From contig JAKQIZ010000118.1 of NCBI GenBank assembly GCA_029561465.1, positions 1-33,496 on the forward strand: a stretch of 33,496 nucleotides of DNA. Direction: 5' to 3'. Under the pieces are notes generated by a model that did not search any database, was not told the DNA's origin, and saw nothing but the letters and a program-made list of their open reading frames with translations. Numbering within the stretch: position 1 is the first letter of the stretch; every line of letters begins with the position of its first letter. Shown here one piece after another: positions 23,844-32,148 of the stretch. Position numbers and translations under genes: made by a program. Source of the stretch: Deltaproteobacteria bacterium (lineage in GTDB: Bacteria; Desulfobacterota; Syntrophia; Syntrophales; UBA8958).

Positions 23844-24561
23844 GTTCTTCTTCAACAGCCGGAAACACGCGGATTACTCCGAACGGTCCCGCCTGAAAGA
23901 TTCGGATCAGCCGCTGCCGGACAAGTTCGAGCAAAGCGATAAAGGTATGAATGATCAGGTGCCGATCCGTTCGTTCCTCAAGTAATTCCGCAAAGGTGAG
24001 GGACCGATGGCACTGTAATCGCTCCATAATCGTGTTGATCCGGTCCGCTAGGGAAGTGCGGTCCAGGTCTATTTCCATCCGTTCCGGTGAGGAAAGCTTG
24101 CCAAGTACCTGGCGAAAGGCATCCACTAGTTCGAACAGACCGATTTCCACCCATGGCGGCTCCACCTGCGGCAGCGCTTCGGTAACGGCCGCACTCCCTC
24201 GCGCGAATACATCCCTGTCCAGCAATTCCCGGGCCTGGAGGGATTGGGAGGCGTTCTTGAAGGACTGGTATTCCAGAAGTTGCTCCACCAGTTCCCGGCG
24301 CGGATCAAGCTCTTCCTCCCCCTCTTCCGTCGTTTCCGGAAGGAGCATTTTCGACTTGATATGAACCAGTGTCGCCGCCAGGACCAGGTATTCACCGGCT
24401 AGATCTAAATTCAGCGCTTTGAGCGCCTCGATGTACTCAAGGTATTGCCGAGTAATCAGAGCGATGGGTATGTCGTATATATCAAGCTCGTTTTTCTTGA
24501 TCAGATGGAGGAGAAGGTCCAGGGGACCCTCGAAGATATCGAGCTTGACTTCATAATCCAT
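23836..24561 (-). CDS. scpA: Segregation and condensation protein A
   Basis: 241 residues from ATG 24561. The kleisin signature FEGPLDLLLHLIKKNELDIYDIPI is at the N-terminus, followed by EYLVLAATLVHIKSKMLLP, both diagnostic for ScpA. An acidic stretch (ETTEEGEEELDPR) follows, and the C-terminal winged helix begins near 185 (TFAELLEERTDRHLIIHTFIALLELVR). ScpA bridges the SMC heads in condensin and acts with ScpB in chromosome compaction. The start overlaps the end of trpS by 11 nt and the stop overlaps scpB by 8 nt. No smc gene lies in the window. Confidence 0.95.
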   Translation of the reverse strand: MDYEVKLDIFEGPLDLLLHLIKKNELDIYDIPIALITRQYLEYIEALKALNLDLAGEYLVLAATLVHIKSKMLLPETTEEGEEELDPRRELVEQLLEYQSFKNASQSLQARELLDRDVFARGSAAVTEALPQVEPPWVEIGLFELVDAFRQVLGKLSSPERMEIDLDRTSLADRINTIMERLQCHRSLTFAELLEERTDRHLIIHTFIALLELVRQRLIRIFQAGPFGVIRVFPAVEEEHE

Positions 24562-25552
24562 AGCTGATCTTCATTGCCGCCCGGACCTCTTCCAGCGTCC
24601 GCTCCGCCACCGACCGGGCACGGAGATCTCCGGCGGCGACAATATCCCGGACCTCCTGGAGGTGATCCCGATAGTATGCCTGGCGCTCGTGCAAGGGGAG
24701 CATAGCCGCACCGATGTTTTTCCCGAGGATTTTCTTGCAATCCGTGCAGCCGATGCCAGCCTGCCGGCATTCCGTCTCGATCTCCCGGGTCTTTTCCCAA
24801 TCCGTGTAGAGCTGATGAAAGGTGAAGACGTTGCACAACTCGGGCCGACCGGGATCGCGGCGGCGCTGACGCTGGGGATCGGTGAACATTGAGGCGACCT
24901 TATTTTGCAGCGCCTCGCCCGTATCGCTCATATAAATCGAGTTTTCATAGGACTTGCTCATCTTCCGACCGTCGATCCCCAGAAGCTTGGGAACCTGGGT
25001 CAAGAGCGGCTCCGGAATCGGGAAGACCTCCCGGTACAGAAAATTGAACCGCCGGGCGATCTCCCGAGTCAGCTCGATGTGGGGCAGTTGATCAACCCCC
25101 ACGGGGACGCCGTAGGCTTTGTACATGATGATATCCGCCGCCTGGAGAACCGGATAGCCAAGAAAGCCGAAGGTGGAAAGATCCTTGCTGCTCAGTTCCT
25201 CCTTCATCTCCTTGTAGGTGGGGTTTCGCTCCAGCCAGGGCAGCGGTGTGATCATGGACAGGAGGAGCCACAGCTCCGCATGCTCCTTGATCTGGGACTG
25301 GACAAAGAGTGTGCTCCGGTCCGGGTCGAGACCGGCGCTCAGCCAGTCGATGACCATATCCATTATATTATCGGCTATTTCGCTCGTATCGGCATAATCG
25401 CTCGTCAGGGCATGCCAGTCGGCAACGAAATAGAAACACTCATAAGCTCCGTCGTTCTGCAGCTCCACCCAGTTCTTGAGGGCGCCGTGATAATTTCCCA
25501 GGTGCAGTTTGCCCGTGGACCTCATGCCGCTCAAAATTCTCTTTTTCGTCAC
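24551..25552 (-). CDS. trpS: Tryptophanyl-tRNA synthetase
   Basis: 333 residues from GTG 25552, chosen for GGAGGTTAA directly upstream. The class I HIGH-type motif is TGKLHLGNYHG at 14-24, and the KMSKS loop is GRKMSKSYEN. Other landmarks are GFLGYPVLQAADIIMYKA and VPVGVDQLPHIELTREIARRFN, typical of bacterial TrpRS. It charges tRNA-Trp with tryptophan in the cytoplasm. It is the first gene of a unit with scpA, scpB and rluB, an arrangement common in Desulfobacterota and related bacteria. A good promoter lies about 100 nt upstream; no T-box leader was seen. Confidence 0.96.
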   Translation of the reverse strand: MTKKRILSGMRSTGKLHLGNYHGALKNWVELQNDGAYECFYFVADWHALTSDYADTSEIADNIMDMVIDWLSAGLDPDRSTLFVQSQIKEHAELWLLLSMITPLPWLERNPTYKEMKEELSSKDLSTFGFLGYPVLQAADIIMYKAYGVPVGVDQLPHIELTREIARRFNFLYREVFPIPEPLLTQVPKLLGIDGRKMSKSYENSIYMSDTGEALQNKVASMFTDPQRQRRRDPGRPELCNVFTFHQLYTDWEKTREIETECRQAGIGCTDCKKILGKNIGAAMLPLHERQAYYRDHLQEVRDIVAAGDLRARSVAERTLEEVRAAMKISYGL

Positions 25553-25654
25553 TTAACCTCCGCTAATCCGCCATCCGTGATGCCCATACGCCTGGGAAAG
25601 CAATGGCATCGCGGCGGCGTTGTTTCTATGCTTCTCACCACCGTCAGAGGTGGC

Positions 25655-25683
25655 CGTATAACAGAAAGGCCCCGGACTGTCAA
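25655..25683 (-). promoter_or_regulatory. Candidate sigma70 promoter of the trpS-scpAB-rluB operon
   Basis: On the minus strand TTGACA (25683-25678), a 17-nt spacer and TATACG (25660-25655; 4 of 6). A hairpin CCACC-TCTGAC-GGTGG (25653-25638) lies near the predicted transcript start, without a T run. The leader to the GTG at 25552 is about 100 nt. Confidence 0.6.
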
Positions 25684-25703
25684 ACTCGGCGGGAATATTA
25701 CCG

Positions 25704-26909
25704 CTATTGATCGCTGCGTTTCAGGATGAAAAACATCCTCCCCTTTTCCTTCATTGCCCCGGCGGTTCTTTCCGCCACCGGTCCGGTGCCGCAAAAGAGG
25801 TCCACCCGCCCCGGACCCTTGATGGCCGCCCCGGTGTCGTGATTCAGGACCAAGCGGGAAAAGGGCTGCCAGGACAGGATCCTGCCGTCATCGGCAAATA
25901 CCGGTTTGCGGGTCTCGATCATAGCCAAGGCCCCCTTGGGATATAGATCGAGGTCCGTGGCAATGGACCTTTCCGGAACTAGGGTGAGCCCCAGGGCCCC
26001 CAGAGGGCCTTCCGGAACGATGCGAAAAAAGATATAGCGTTGATTGTAGTTCATAAGTTCCTGCCGTTCCTCGGGGCGTTCGCGGAGGACCCGTTTCATC
26101 TGTTCATAAGACCTTTCCCCCTCCGCCAAAAGGCCCCGGGATGCCATCATCCCCGTCAGGCCCCGAAACGGCCGGCCGTTGGACTGGGCATAATTCACCG
26201 CTATCTGGCGGCCATCCGCCAGACGGATCTTCCCGGAGCCCTGGATATGAAGCGAAAACAAATCCACCGGATCATCAACCCAGGCAATTTCCAGACCCCG
26301 TCCCGCCAGGACGCCTTGGGAATCGATCTGCCGGCGGCTGAAATGGGGAAGCACTTCGCCCTTGTCCAATCTCCCGATCAATCGGCCCTGGCCCCATGTC
26401 CCCTCGAAGCGGTCGAGGCGTATTACCACGGTTTCTTCCGGGATTCGATAGAGGGGATAACGGCAACGCTCCGTCCTTGTGAGGCTGCCGTTGAGAATTG
26501 GTTCGTAATAGCCTGTAAATACAGTATCTTCGTCAGCCGCGACGATTTCGAATTCCGCCCGAATGACCCTTTCCTTTGCCACCGCCGACAAATCGCTTTT
26601 CATGATCTTTAGAAAACTCTCCAAACCGGAGATCATCTCTACCGCCGAGTAGCAGCGGTCCCGGAGGCAGTGCGTTTCCTCGGCGCCCCGGCTCCGGTAG
26701 TATTGGATGCTCACCGCGATGGCCTTTTCCAGGGAGGGGAGATCGAGATCATCGAATGGCACTGTCCCTTCCTGAACCTGACTAGAAGGGGGAATGCGGG
26801 GCGAATCATCCCGGGACAGATCGGAAACCGGTCTACAGGAAGCGATGAACAGCAGCGTAGGCAGGAGGAGCAACAGTAGGTGGAAACAGGTATGAGGTAA
26901 GCGCTTCAT
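25704..26909 (-). CDS. mltA: MltA lytic transglycosylase, outer-membrane lipoprotein
   Basis: 401 residues from ATG 26909. A lipoprotein signal (FHLLLLLLPTLLFIASC) ends in a lipobox Cys at 25, so the protein is lipid-anchored, probably to the outer membrane. The MltA domain is marked by FTGYYEPILNGSL and YPLYRIPEE; the 3D domain holds LNHDTGAAIKGPGRVDLFCG, where D370 matches the catalytic Asp of E. coli MltA. The enzyme cleaves peptidoglycan to 1,6-anhydromuropeptides in cell-wall turnover. Its start overlaps the stop of the acetyltransferase gene by 4 nt (ATGA), so it ends the nadK-recN-GNAT-mltA operon. Length fits the family. Confidence 0.93.
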   Translation of the reverse strand: MKRLPHTCFHLLLLLLPTLLFIASCRPVSDLSRDDSPRIPPSSQVQEGTVPFDDLDLPSLEKAIAVSIQYYRSRGAEETHCLRDRCYSAVEMISGLESFLKIMKSDLSAVAKERVIRAEFEIVAADEDTVFTGYYEPILNGSLTRTERCRYPLYRIPEETVVIRLDRFEGTWGQGRLIGRLDKGEVLPHFSRRQIDSQGVLAGRGLEIAWVDDPVDLFSLHIQGSGKIRLADGRQIAVNYAQSNGRPFRGLTGMMASRGLLAEGERSYEQMKRVLRERPEERQELMNYNQRYIFFRIVPEGPLGALGLTLVPERSIATDLDLYPKGALAMIETRKPVFADDGRILSWQPFSRLVLNHDTGAAIKGPGRVDLFCGTGPVAERTAGAMKEKGRMFFILKRSDQ

Positions 26910-27364
26910 AATTCGATGATCATCGCCACTTCATCGCAGTAGTCGGGATATTTTGGACAACGGAAACAGTCCGTCCAGATTTTCTCCGACAGAGAGGAGC
27001 GGTTCACGGCGTGAAAACCGACCCGTTGAAAGAATTCCCTTTTATAAGTGAGGGTGAAGATGCGAAATAGTTCCAAGGTGATGGCCTCGGATATGCAGGC
27101 CTCCACCAGAATTCTGCCGATGCCCCGCCGTCGGAACGCCTCATCCACGTACAGGGAGCGCACCTCGGCCAGGTTTTCCCAGATGATGCTCATGGCGCAG
27201 ATACCGGTGATGAGCCCTTCCTCATCATCATAATAGACAAAGAAGTCCCTAAGGCTGCCGTAAATGTCCATCAGGGACCGGGGCAGGATCTCCTCCTTGC
27301 TAGCCGAGACATTGATCATCTTGTGAATAGTCTTGACATCGCCGATCCGCGCTTTCCTCAACAT
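26906..27364 (-). CDS. Short ArgA-type GNAT N-acetyltransferase
   Basis: 152 residues from ATG 27364; a GTG codon just before it (27367) is another possible start. AAGGAGAG precedes both. The acetyl-CoA site is EAFRRRGIGRILVEA. The ends match the short, kinase-less N-acetylglutamate synthases (LRKARIGDVKTIHKMIN; C-terminal KIWTDCFRCPKYPDYCDEVAM, where three Cys are conserved in this group). Such enzymes make N-acetylglutamate, the first step of arginine synthesis, in several bacteria including Desulfobacterota. The assignment is by pattern, so another amine substrate is possible. It begins on the last base of the recN stop and overlaps the mltA start. Confidence 0.85.
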   Translation of the reverse strand: MLRKARIGDVKTIHKMINVSASKEEILPRSLMDIYGSLRDFFVYYDDEEGLITGICAMSIIWENLAEVRSLYVDEAFRRRGIGRILVEACISEAITLELFRIFTLTYKREFFQRVGFHAVNRSSLSEKIWTDCFRCPKYPDYCDEVAMIIEL

Positions 27365-29046
27365 CACTCTCTCCTTCCGGCCCTGGCCAGCATTTCCCGG
27401 GCATGTTTTTTCGTCGTCACGGTTATGTCCAGACCGCTGAGCATGCGGGCGATCTCCTCGACCCGTGCCTCTTCACCCAGTTCCCGGACCTGGGTCTCCG
27501 TCCGATTCTCGCCCACATTCTTGGTTACCAGGTAGTGCCGGTCTCCGTAACAGGCAATCTGGGGCAAATGGGTGATACAAAGCACCTGGTGACGCTCTGC
27601 CACCGCCCGGATCTTTTTCCCGACGATTTCCGCCGTGGCTCCGCCGATACCGCTGTCCACCTCGTCAAAGACCATCGTCCCCACGGAAGCCACTCGGGCC
27701 AGGACATTTTTCATGGCGAGGACCAACCGCGACAGTTCGCCTCCCGAGGCTACCCGGGAAAGGGGTTTGGGTACTTCCCCGGGATTTGCCGAAAGATAGA
27801 ACTCGAGGCGGTCGGTCCCCCGGGGGGTGAAGGTATCCTCCCCATTGCCGTTATCCTGGAAGACCACCGAGAACACCGCCGCCTCCATCCTCAGGGCATG
27901 GATCTCACGTTCGATGTCCTTCTGCAATAGCCCAGCGGCTACCTGCCGGGCCGCCGACAACTCGCCGGCCTTAGCTTCCAGCTCCCTTCGGACGGTCTGG
28001 AGGGATGAATCTGTCTCCTCGAGTTCCCTGCCCAGGGAAGCGATCCCGTCCAGTTCCCGCTCCAAAGCATCTTTCTTTTCCAACACCGCCGCCAAGGTGG
28101 CCCCGTGCTTTCTCTTCAGTTTGTTGATCAGTTCGATCCGTGTTTCGATCTGTTCCAACCGCTGGTCATCACCGGCCAGGCCCTGGGCATAATTCCGAAG
28201 TGTATAGGCCGCATCCTCCAAATGATAGTAAATGTCGTCCAGTTGCGCTTCCGTGACCGTAAGGCGCGGATCGATCTTTTTGATCTCCCCGACGGCATTT
28301 CTGACGATTCTTAGTTCTTTTAGCAGGGAATGTTCCCGGCCATAGAGAATTTCGTGCGCCGTCACCGCATAATCCGTAAGTTTCCGGATATTGGTGAGGA
28401 TCTGCTTCTCTTCCGCCAGATGGCCATCCTCTCCGGTCTCGAGGGCTGCGGCTTCGATCTCAGCATGCTGAAAACGGAGGAACTCTTCCCGCTCTTCCCG
28501 TTGTCGCTGCCGGATCTCCAAGGTTCGCCGCCGCTCTTTCAGAACCTGATATCGGTTATAGATGACTTCATAGTCACCCCGCAATCCCTGGAGACCGCCG
28601 AAGGCATCGAGGATATCGAGATGATGGTCCTCCTTGAGCAGGAGTTGGTGCTCATGTTGGCCGCAGATATTGAGAAGCGATTCCCCCAGTTCGGCGAGCA
28701 TGGCCAGACTGGCAAGATTTCCGTTGATGTAAACCCGGTTTTTCCCCCCCCGGGAGATAACCCGCCGCACCACCATTTCGTCTCCAGCCTCCAGTCCCCA
28801 GCCCACCAACCGGGCCCGGATTCCGTGCTGATCCGAAACCAGGAAGCGGGCTTCCACCGTTGCCGTATCGGCGGTGGAACGGATCATATCCACGGAAGCC
28901 CGGTCTCCCAGTAGGAGACTCACCGCTCCCATGATGATGGATTTACCGGCCCCCGTTTCTCCAGTAAGGATATTCATGCCGTTGCTGAACGTTATGTCCA
29001 GAGCCTCGATAATGGCGAAATTTCTGATGCTCAGTTCGGCTAACAT
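27364..29046 (-). CDS. recN: DNA repair protein RecN
   Basis: 560 residues from ATG 29046 (GAGGAAG upstream), full length for RecN. The SMC-like head has Walker A GETGAGKS at 29-36, the ABC signature ASGGELSR and Walker B TMVFDEVDSGIGG, followed by the ITHLPQIA switch region. The middle, about 160-390, is the coiled-coil section. RecN binds DNA ends and promotes RecA-dependent double-strand break repair. The gene follows nadK by 43 nt, a common pairing, and its stop overlaps the acetyltransferase start. No LexA box was seen upstream, although recN is SOS-controlled in many bacteria. Confidence 0.96.
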   Translation of the reverse strand: MLAELSIRNFAIIEALDITFSNGMNILTGETGAGKSIIMGAVSLLLGDRASVDMIRSTADTATVEARFLVSDQHGIRARLVGWGLEAGDEMVVRRVISRGGKNRVYINGNLASLAMLAELGESLLNICGQHEHQLLLKEDHHLDILDAFGGLQGLRGDYEVIYNRYQVLKERRRTLEIRQRQREEREEFLRFQHAEIEAAALETGEDGHLAEEKQILTNIRKLTDYAVTAHEILYGREHSLLKELRIVRNAVGEIKKIDPRLTVTEAQLDDIYYHLEDAAYTLRNYAQGLAGDDQRLEQIETRIELINKLKRKHGATLAAVLEKKDALERELDGIASLGRELEETDSSLQTVRRELEAKAGELSAARQVAAGLLQKDIEREIHALRMEAAVFSVVFQDNGNGEDTFTPRGTDRLEFYLSANPGEVPKPLSRVASGGELSRLVLAMKNVLARVASVGTMVFDEVDSGIGGATAEIVGKKIRAVAERHQVLCITHLPQIACYGDRHYLVTKNVGENRTETQVRELGEEARVEEIARMLSGLDITVTTKKHAREMLARAGRRE

Positions 29047-29089
29047 CTTCCTCGTTAAGCAGCCCTCGTTTCTAAAGATCAGCGTCTTT

Positions 29090-29980
29090 TCATCCTGGGC
29101 GCTGTATCCCAGCCGTCAACCCGCGCCAACCGAGCTTGGAGCGAAGGATTTCCATATAATCGCGATGGGGTGAGACGACAAGAAGCGTTACATACTCGGA
29201 TTTACGGACTGTCATGACATCTCCCGATTTCAGGGTATGAAAGATCTGACCGTCAAGCGTTACCGTAGCCCCCTGCTCTTTGGACCAGAGCGCCACCCGG
29301 ATGTTGACGTCTCCGGGAAGAATGACCGGTCGGTTCGTCAAGGTGTGGGGGCAGATGGGATTGATAATTATGGAATCATGCTGAGGAAATACGATGGGTC
29401 CCCCGGCGGAAAGGGAATAGGCCGTGGATCCCGTGGGGGTGGAGACGATTAATCCGTCTGCCTTGAAGGTGTTCAGATAACAGCCGTCCACCGCCGTTTC
29501 CATTTCCACGATCCGGGACAGATTACCCCGATTGATCACTACATCGTTGAGGACCGTACGTTTCTTGACCACTTCGCCGCCGCTTTCTATGGTGATATCG
29601 AGCATCATCCTTTTTTCCGTACGAAATCCCTGGCAGCGGAAGATTTCGAAGGCATCAATCATTTCGTTGAGATTGACTTCCGTCAGATAACCGAAGCCGC
29701 CCAGATTGATCCCCACAATGGGTACGGAAAATTCCCGCACCGCCCTGGCTGTCCTCAACATGGTGCCGTCGCCGCCGAAGACGGCGATGATATCCGCCCG
29801 GACAGCGAGTTGCCGCCGGTCATATCCGGGACCGTCGCCGATGGACGCGGAGATGCCCTTGTCCAGATAGACCTCGATTCCGTGCTCGAGGCACCAGTCT
29901 CTCAATTTTTGCGTGACTTCTCCGGCTTTATCCTTCGCCGTATTGGCAACGATCCCTACTTTACGCACCTTCTTGTCCAC
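29090..29980 (-). CDS. nadK: NAD kinase
   Basis: 296 residues from GTG 29980; the ribosome site is weak and a GTG at codon 5 is also possible. The NAD kinase signature GGDGTMLRTAR is at 69-79, with NLGGFGYLTE, VLNDVVINRG and DGLIVSTPTGSTAYSLSAGGPI following, and the C-terminal ICPHTLTNRPVI. It phosphorylates NAD to NADP in the cytoplasm, the only route to NADP. The gene heads the nadK-recN-acetyltransferase-mltA group on the minus strand. Upstream, 95 nt separate it from the flavoprotein gene, with no strong promoter recognised. Confidence 0.95.
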   Translation of the reverse strand: MDKKVRKVGIVANTAKDKAGEVTQKLRDWCLEHGIEVYLDKGISASIGDGPGYDRRQLAVRADIIAVFGGDGTMLRTARAVREFSVPIVGINLGGFGYLTEVNLNEMIDAFEIFRCQGFRTEKRMMLDITIESGGEVVKKRTVLNDVVINRGNLSRIVEMETAVDGCYLNTFKADGLIVSTPTGSTAYSLSAGGPIVFPQHDSIIINPICPHTLTNRPVILPGDVNIRVALWSKEQGATVTLDGQIFHTLKSGDVMTVRKSEYVTLLVVSPHRDYMEILRSKLGWRGLTAGIQRPG

Positions 29981-30074
29981 CTCGTACCAGGAAGTCCATA
30001 GCTATTGGCTCCCCGTTCATCCCACCGGACGCACCGGCCACACCAATGCGCCGCTTCTCATTAAAACTGGCTTC

Positions 30075-31037
30075 TCATTGATTACGAAGCAGTCTTCCCG
30101 GCATTTCGGCCATTATCTGTTCACAATCCCGGGCAATAGCATTCACGACTTCGCCGGCGGCGGGAAGATCTCTGATCGCCCCGGCGGCCTGACCGATCTG
30201 AAGTTCTCCTTCCACCAGGTCTCCATCGAACATGCCCATTTTCGTTCGTTTTTCCCCGATGATCCGGAGCAGTTCCTCCTCTCCAGCCCCCCTCTTTTCC
30301 GCTTCCACAACCCTCTCATACCAGGCGTTTTTAATTACCCGGGCCGGAATCAATTTACGGAGAATGAGAAAGGTATCGGTAGGAGAGGCCTCCAGCATCA
30401 TTCGCTTGAAATTTTCATGGGCGCTGGACTCGCGGGTCGCAGCAAAGCGGGTGCCAATCTGGACCCCCGACGCCCCCATGGCGAGCGCGGCGGCCATCCC
30501 CCGGCCATCGAATATACCCCCGGCGGCAATCACGGGAATCTTCACTGCATCGACGCTCTGGGGTACAAGGACCATGGTGGTCAATTCATCCCGACCGTTA
30601 TGGCCTCCGGCCTCAAATCCCTCCACCACCACGGCATCTACACCGGCCTCTTCACACTTGACGGCCAGTTCCGGGGTCGCCGTTACATGCGCCACCTTGA
30701 TCCCACGTTCTTTGAAGCGGGAGATGTATTTACGGGGGCTGCCGCCGGAGGTGAAGACCACCCGGACTTTTTCTTCCAGGACGATCTGGGCCATCTCTTC
30801 GGCATACTGAAAAAATATCGGGAGATTCACTCCCCAGACCCCCTCGATGCCTTCCTTTTTGATCTTGCGGATGTGCTCGCGGAGCAGATCCGGGGTCATG
30901 GAGCCGGCGCCGATAAGACCCAGGGCACCTGCTTTAGCCACGGCTGCGGCCAGACGCCAGCCGCTGACCCAGATCATGCCGCCCTGAACGATAGGATAGC
31001 GGATCCCGAAGATTTCCGTAACTCTAGTAGCGATCAT
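30075..31037 (-). CDS. FMN-dependent nitronate monooxygenase / FabK-type enoyl-ACP reductase
   Basis: 320 residues from ATG 31037 (AGGA upstream). The TIM-barrel FMN family is recognised by YPIVQGGMIWVSGWRLAAAV, the active-site GFEAGGHNGRDE (H146), PVIAAGGIFDGRGMAAALA and MGASGVQIGTRF. The GGHxG motif is common to FabK (NADH-dependent enoyl-ACP reductase, fatty-acid synthesis) and to class I nitronate monooxygenases, so the exact activity is unresolved. No fatty-acid synthesis genes flank it, so a housekeeping FabK role is not supported by context. Upstream 31038-31245 holds short CCA-rich triplets and distant ATTACATT/AATGTAAT arms, without a clear promoter. Confidence 0.88.
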   Translation of the reverse strand: MIATRVTEIFGIRYPIVQGGMIWVSGWRLAAAVAKAGALGLIGAGSMTPDLLREHIRKIKKEGIEGVWGVNLPIFFQYAEEMAQIVLEEKVRVVFTSGGSPRKYISRFKERGIKVAHVTATPELAVKCEEAGVDAVVVEGFEAGGHNGRDELTTMVLVPQSVDAVKIPVIAAGGIFDGRGMAAALAMGASGVQIGTRFAATRESSAHENFKRMMLEASPTDTFLILRKLIPARVIKNAWYERVVEAEKRGAGEEELLRIIGEKRTKMGMFDGDLVEGELQIGQAAGAIRDLPAAGEVVNAIARDCEQIMAEMPGRLLRNQ

Positions 31038-31245
31038 TTTTTCTTTTCCTATAGATTTATTGGGTTCATATCTTTAGAAATTACATTAAGAAATAGGTCC
31101 CGCTGGCCACGAAATTTTCCGGGCCTATAATCACACACCACCACACCATAAAATGTAATGATACGACCTGCCACCACCACCAAAGATCCGAGTTTGCCAG
31201 CCTGTATTTGCAGACGATCATGTTACAATTTTTTTTAAGGTGGCA

Positions 31246-31959
31246 TTATCCGAGTGCCTGGCAGTATTCTTCCCGGACATAGTCCGGCAGGGAATTCCCC
31301 ATGGCCTCCGAGAGGATATCCGCCGCCCCGCCCATGGCGGCCAGGGTCCGCACCATCAGCACCTCCTTGAAGGTGCGGGGGGGATAAACCCTCCGCACGG
31401 TGCTTCTTTCCCGGTCAAAGAACTGGAGATAACCCCGTCGCACCGTCCGTCCGTAGACATTGATCGTGACCGCGATATCTCCGGAGGTGTTCTCCATTTG
31501 ATGAATGCCGCCGTCAAGAGGAAAGACGGTGGTTATCTCTCCAGGTTTCAAAACCTTTTCCTCTGTCGCTTCGAGCTCCGCATGACCCGCCACGGCGCCG
31601 TCATCGAGACGGAGATACTTAACCTCCCTGATTTTATTGATATAACTTCCCACTATCCCCCAGGAACCGTGATCATGGATCGTATCCACGGAATAGGACT
31701 CCCAGATGTAGGCCAGGATAAGAAAAGACTGGTCGGGACTGCGATAGAGGGTGATTTCGTTCGGCCAGAGGGTAGGCGGTTGCTGTTTGAACCAGGTCCT
31801 CTCTGCTAGGACCTCCCGGATGAAGTCGCGCCACCAGAGATCCGAGGAAAGGAGTTCCTGAACCAGTGGGATTCCCGCAGCGACGGCGTTTTCGGCATCC
31901 TCTTTTCCGGCAGCCGCCGCTTTGAACCGTCGGCAAAAACTTTCAAAATCCTTATGCAC
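31246..31959 (-). CDS. Cysteine dioxygenase-type cupin protein
   Basis: 237 residues from GTG 31959, chosen for AAGGAGAG upstream. A cupin iron site is visible as H95 and H97 in TIHDHGSWGIVGSY, and H153 in GGIHQMEN, the three-His set of cysteine dioxygenase and 3-mercaptopropionate dioxygenase. The beta-strand pattern NEITLYRSPDQSFLILAYIWE fits the small-molecule thiol dioxygenase family. The product is probably cytoplasmic and oxidises a thiol to a sulfinic acid with O2. This is unusual if the host is an anaerobe. It may act on a substrate other than cysteine. A palindrome 118 nt upstream suggests control by a CRP/FNR-type factor. Confidence 0.82.
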   Translation of the reverse strand: MHKDFESFCRRFKAAAAGKEDAENAVAAGIPLVQELLSSDLWWRDFIREVLAERTWFKQQPPTLWPNEITLYRSPDQSFLILAYIWESYSVDTIHDHGSWGIVGSYINKIREVKYLRLDDGAVAGHAELEATEEKVLKPGEITTVFPLDGGIHQMENTSGDIAVTINVYGRTVRRGYLQFFDRERSTVRRVYPPRTFKEVLMVRTLAAMGGAADILSEAMGNSLPDYVREEYCQALG

Positions 31960-32076
31960 TTATTCAACTCTCCTTATCAAAGGCGTATCATTCTCCCTCC
32001 GCTCGTTGAAGTCAGGGGAGGAGGAAATCTCAACGCGTTTTTTTATAATAAAGCCTCAGATTCCCCCTTACCCTCT

Positions 32077-32091
32077 TGTGACCCTGTCACA
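32077..32091. promoter_or_regulatory. TGTGAC-CCT-GTCACA palindrome, CRP/FNR-like candidate site
   Basis: Perfect 6-bp arms with a 3-nt centre, 118 nt upstream of the thiol-dioxygenase start. CRP sites have a 6-nt gap between TGTGA and TCACA; here it is 5, so the fit is not exact. On the minus strand TATTAT (32050-32045) is a -10 candidate without a -35, and the palindrome centre would sit at about -44 to -49, near a class II activator position. A smaller CGGT-C-ACCG follows at 32097-32105. Confidence 0.4.
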
Positions 32092-32148
32092 GATTACGGT
32101 CACCGTGGCCTTGGCAGCCTTTAGTGAATGTATGCCCTTCCCCACCAT

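Noticed and set aside
25553-25660. T-box or Trp attenuator in the trpS leader
   Set aside because: No T-box consensus, no run of Trp codons and no hairpin followed by T residues; only one short CCACC/GGTGG hairpin.
31128-31186. CCA triplet repeats suggesting a microsatellite or CRISPR
   Set aside because: Only a few short, irregular triplets, with no repeat-spacer order.
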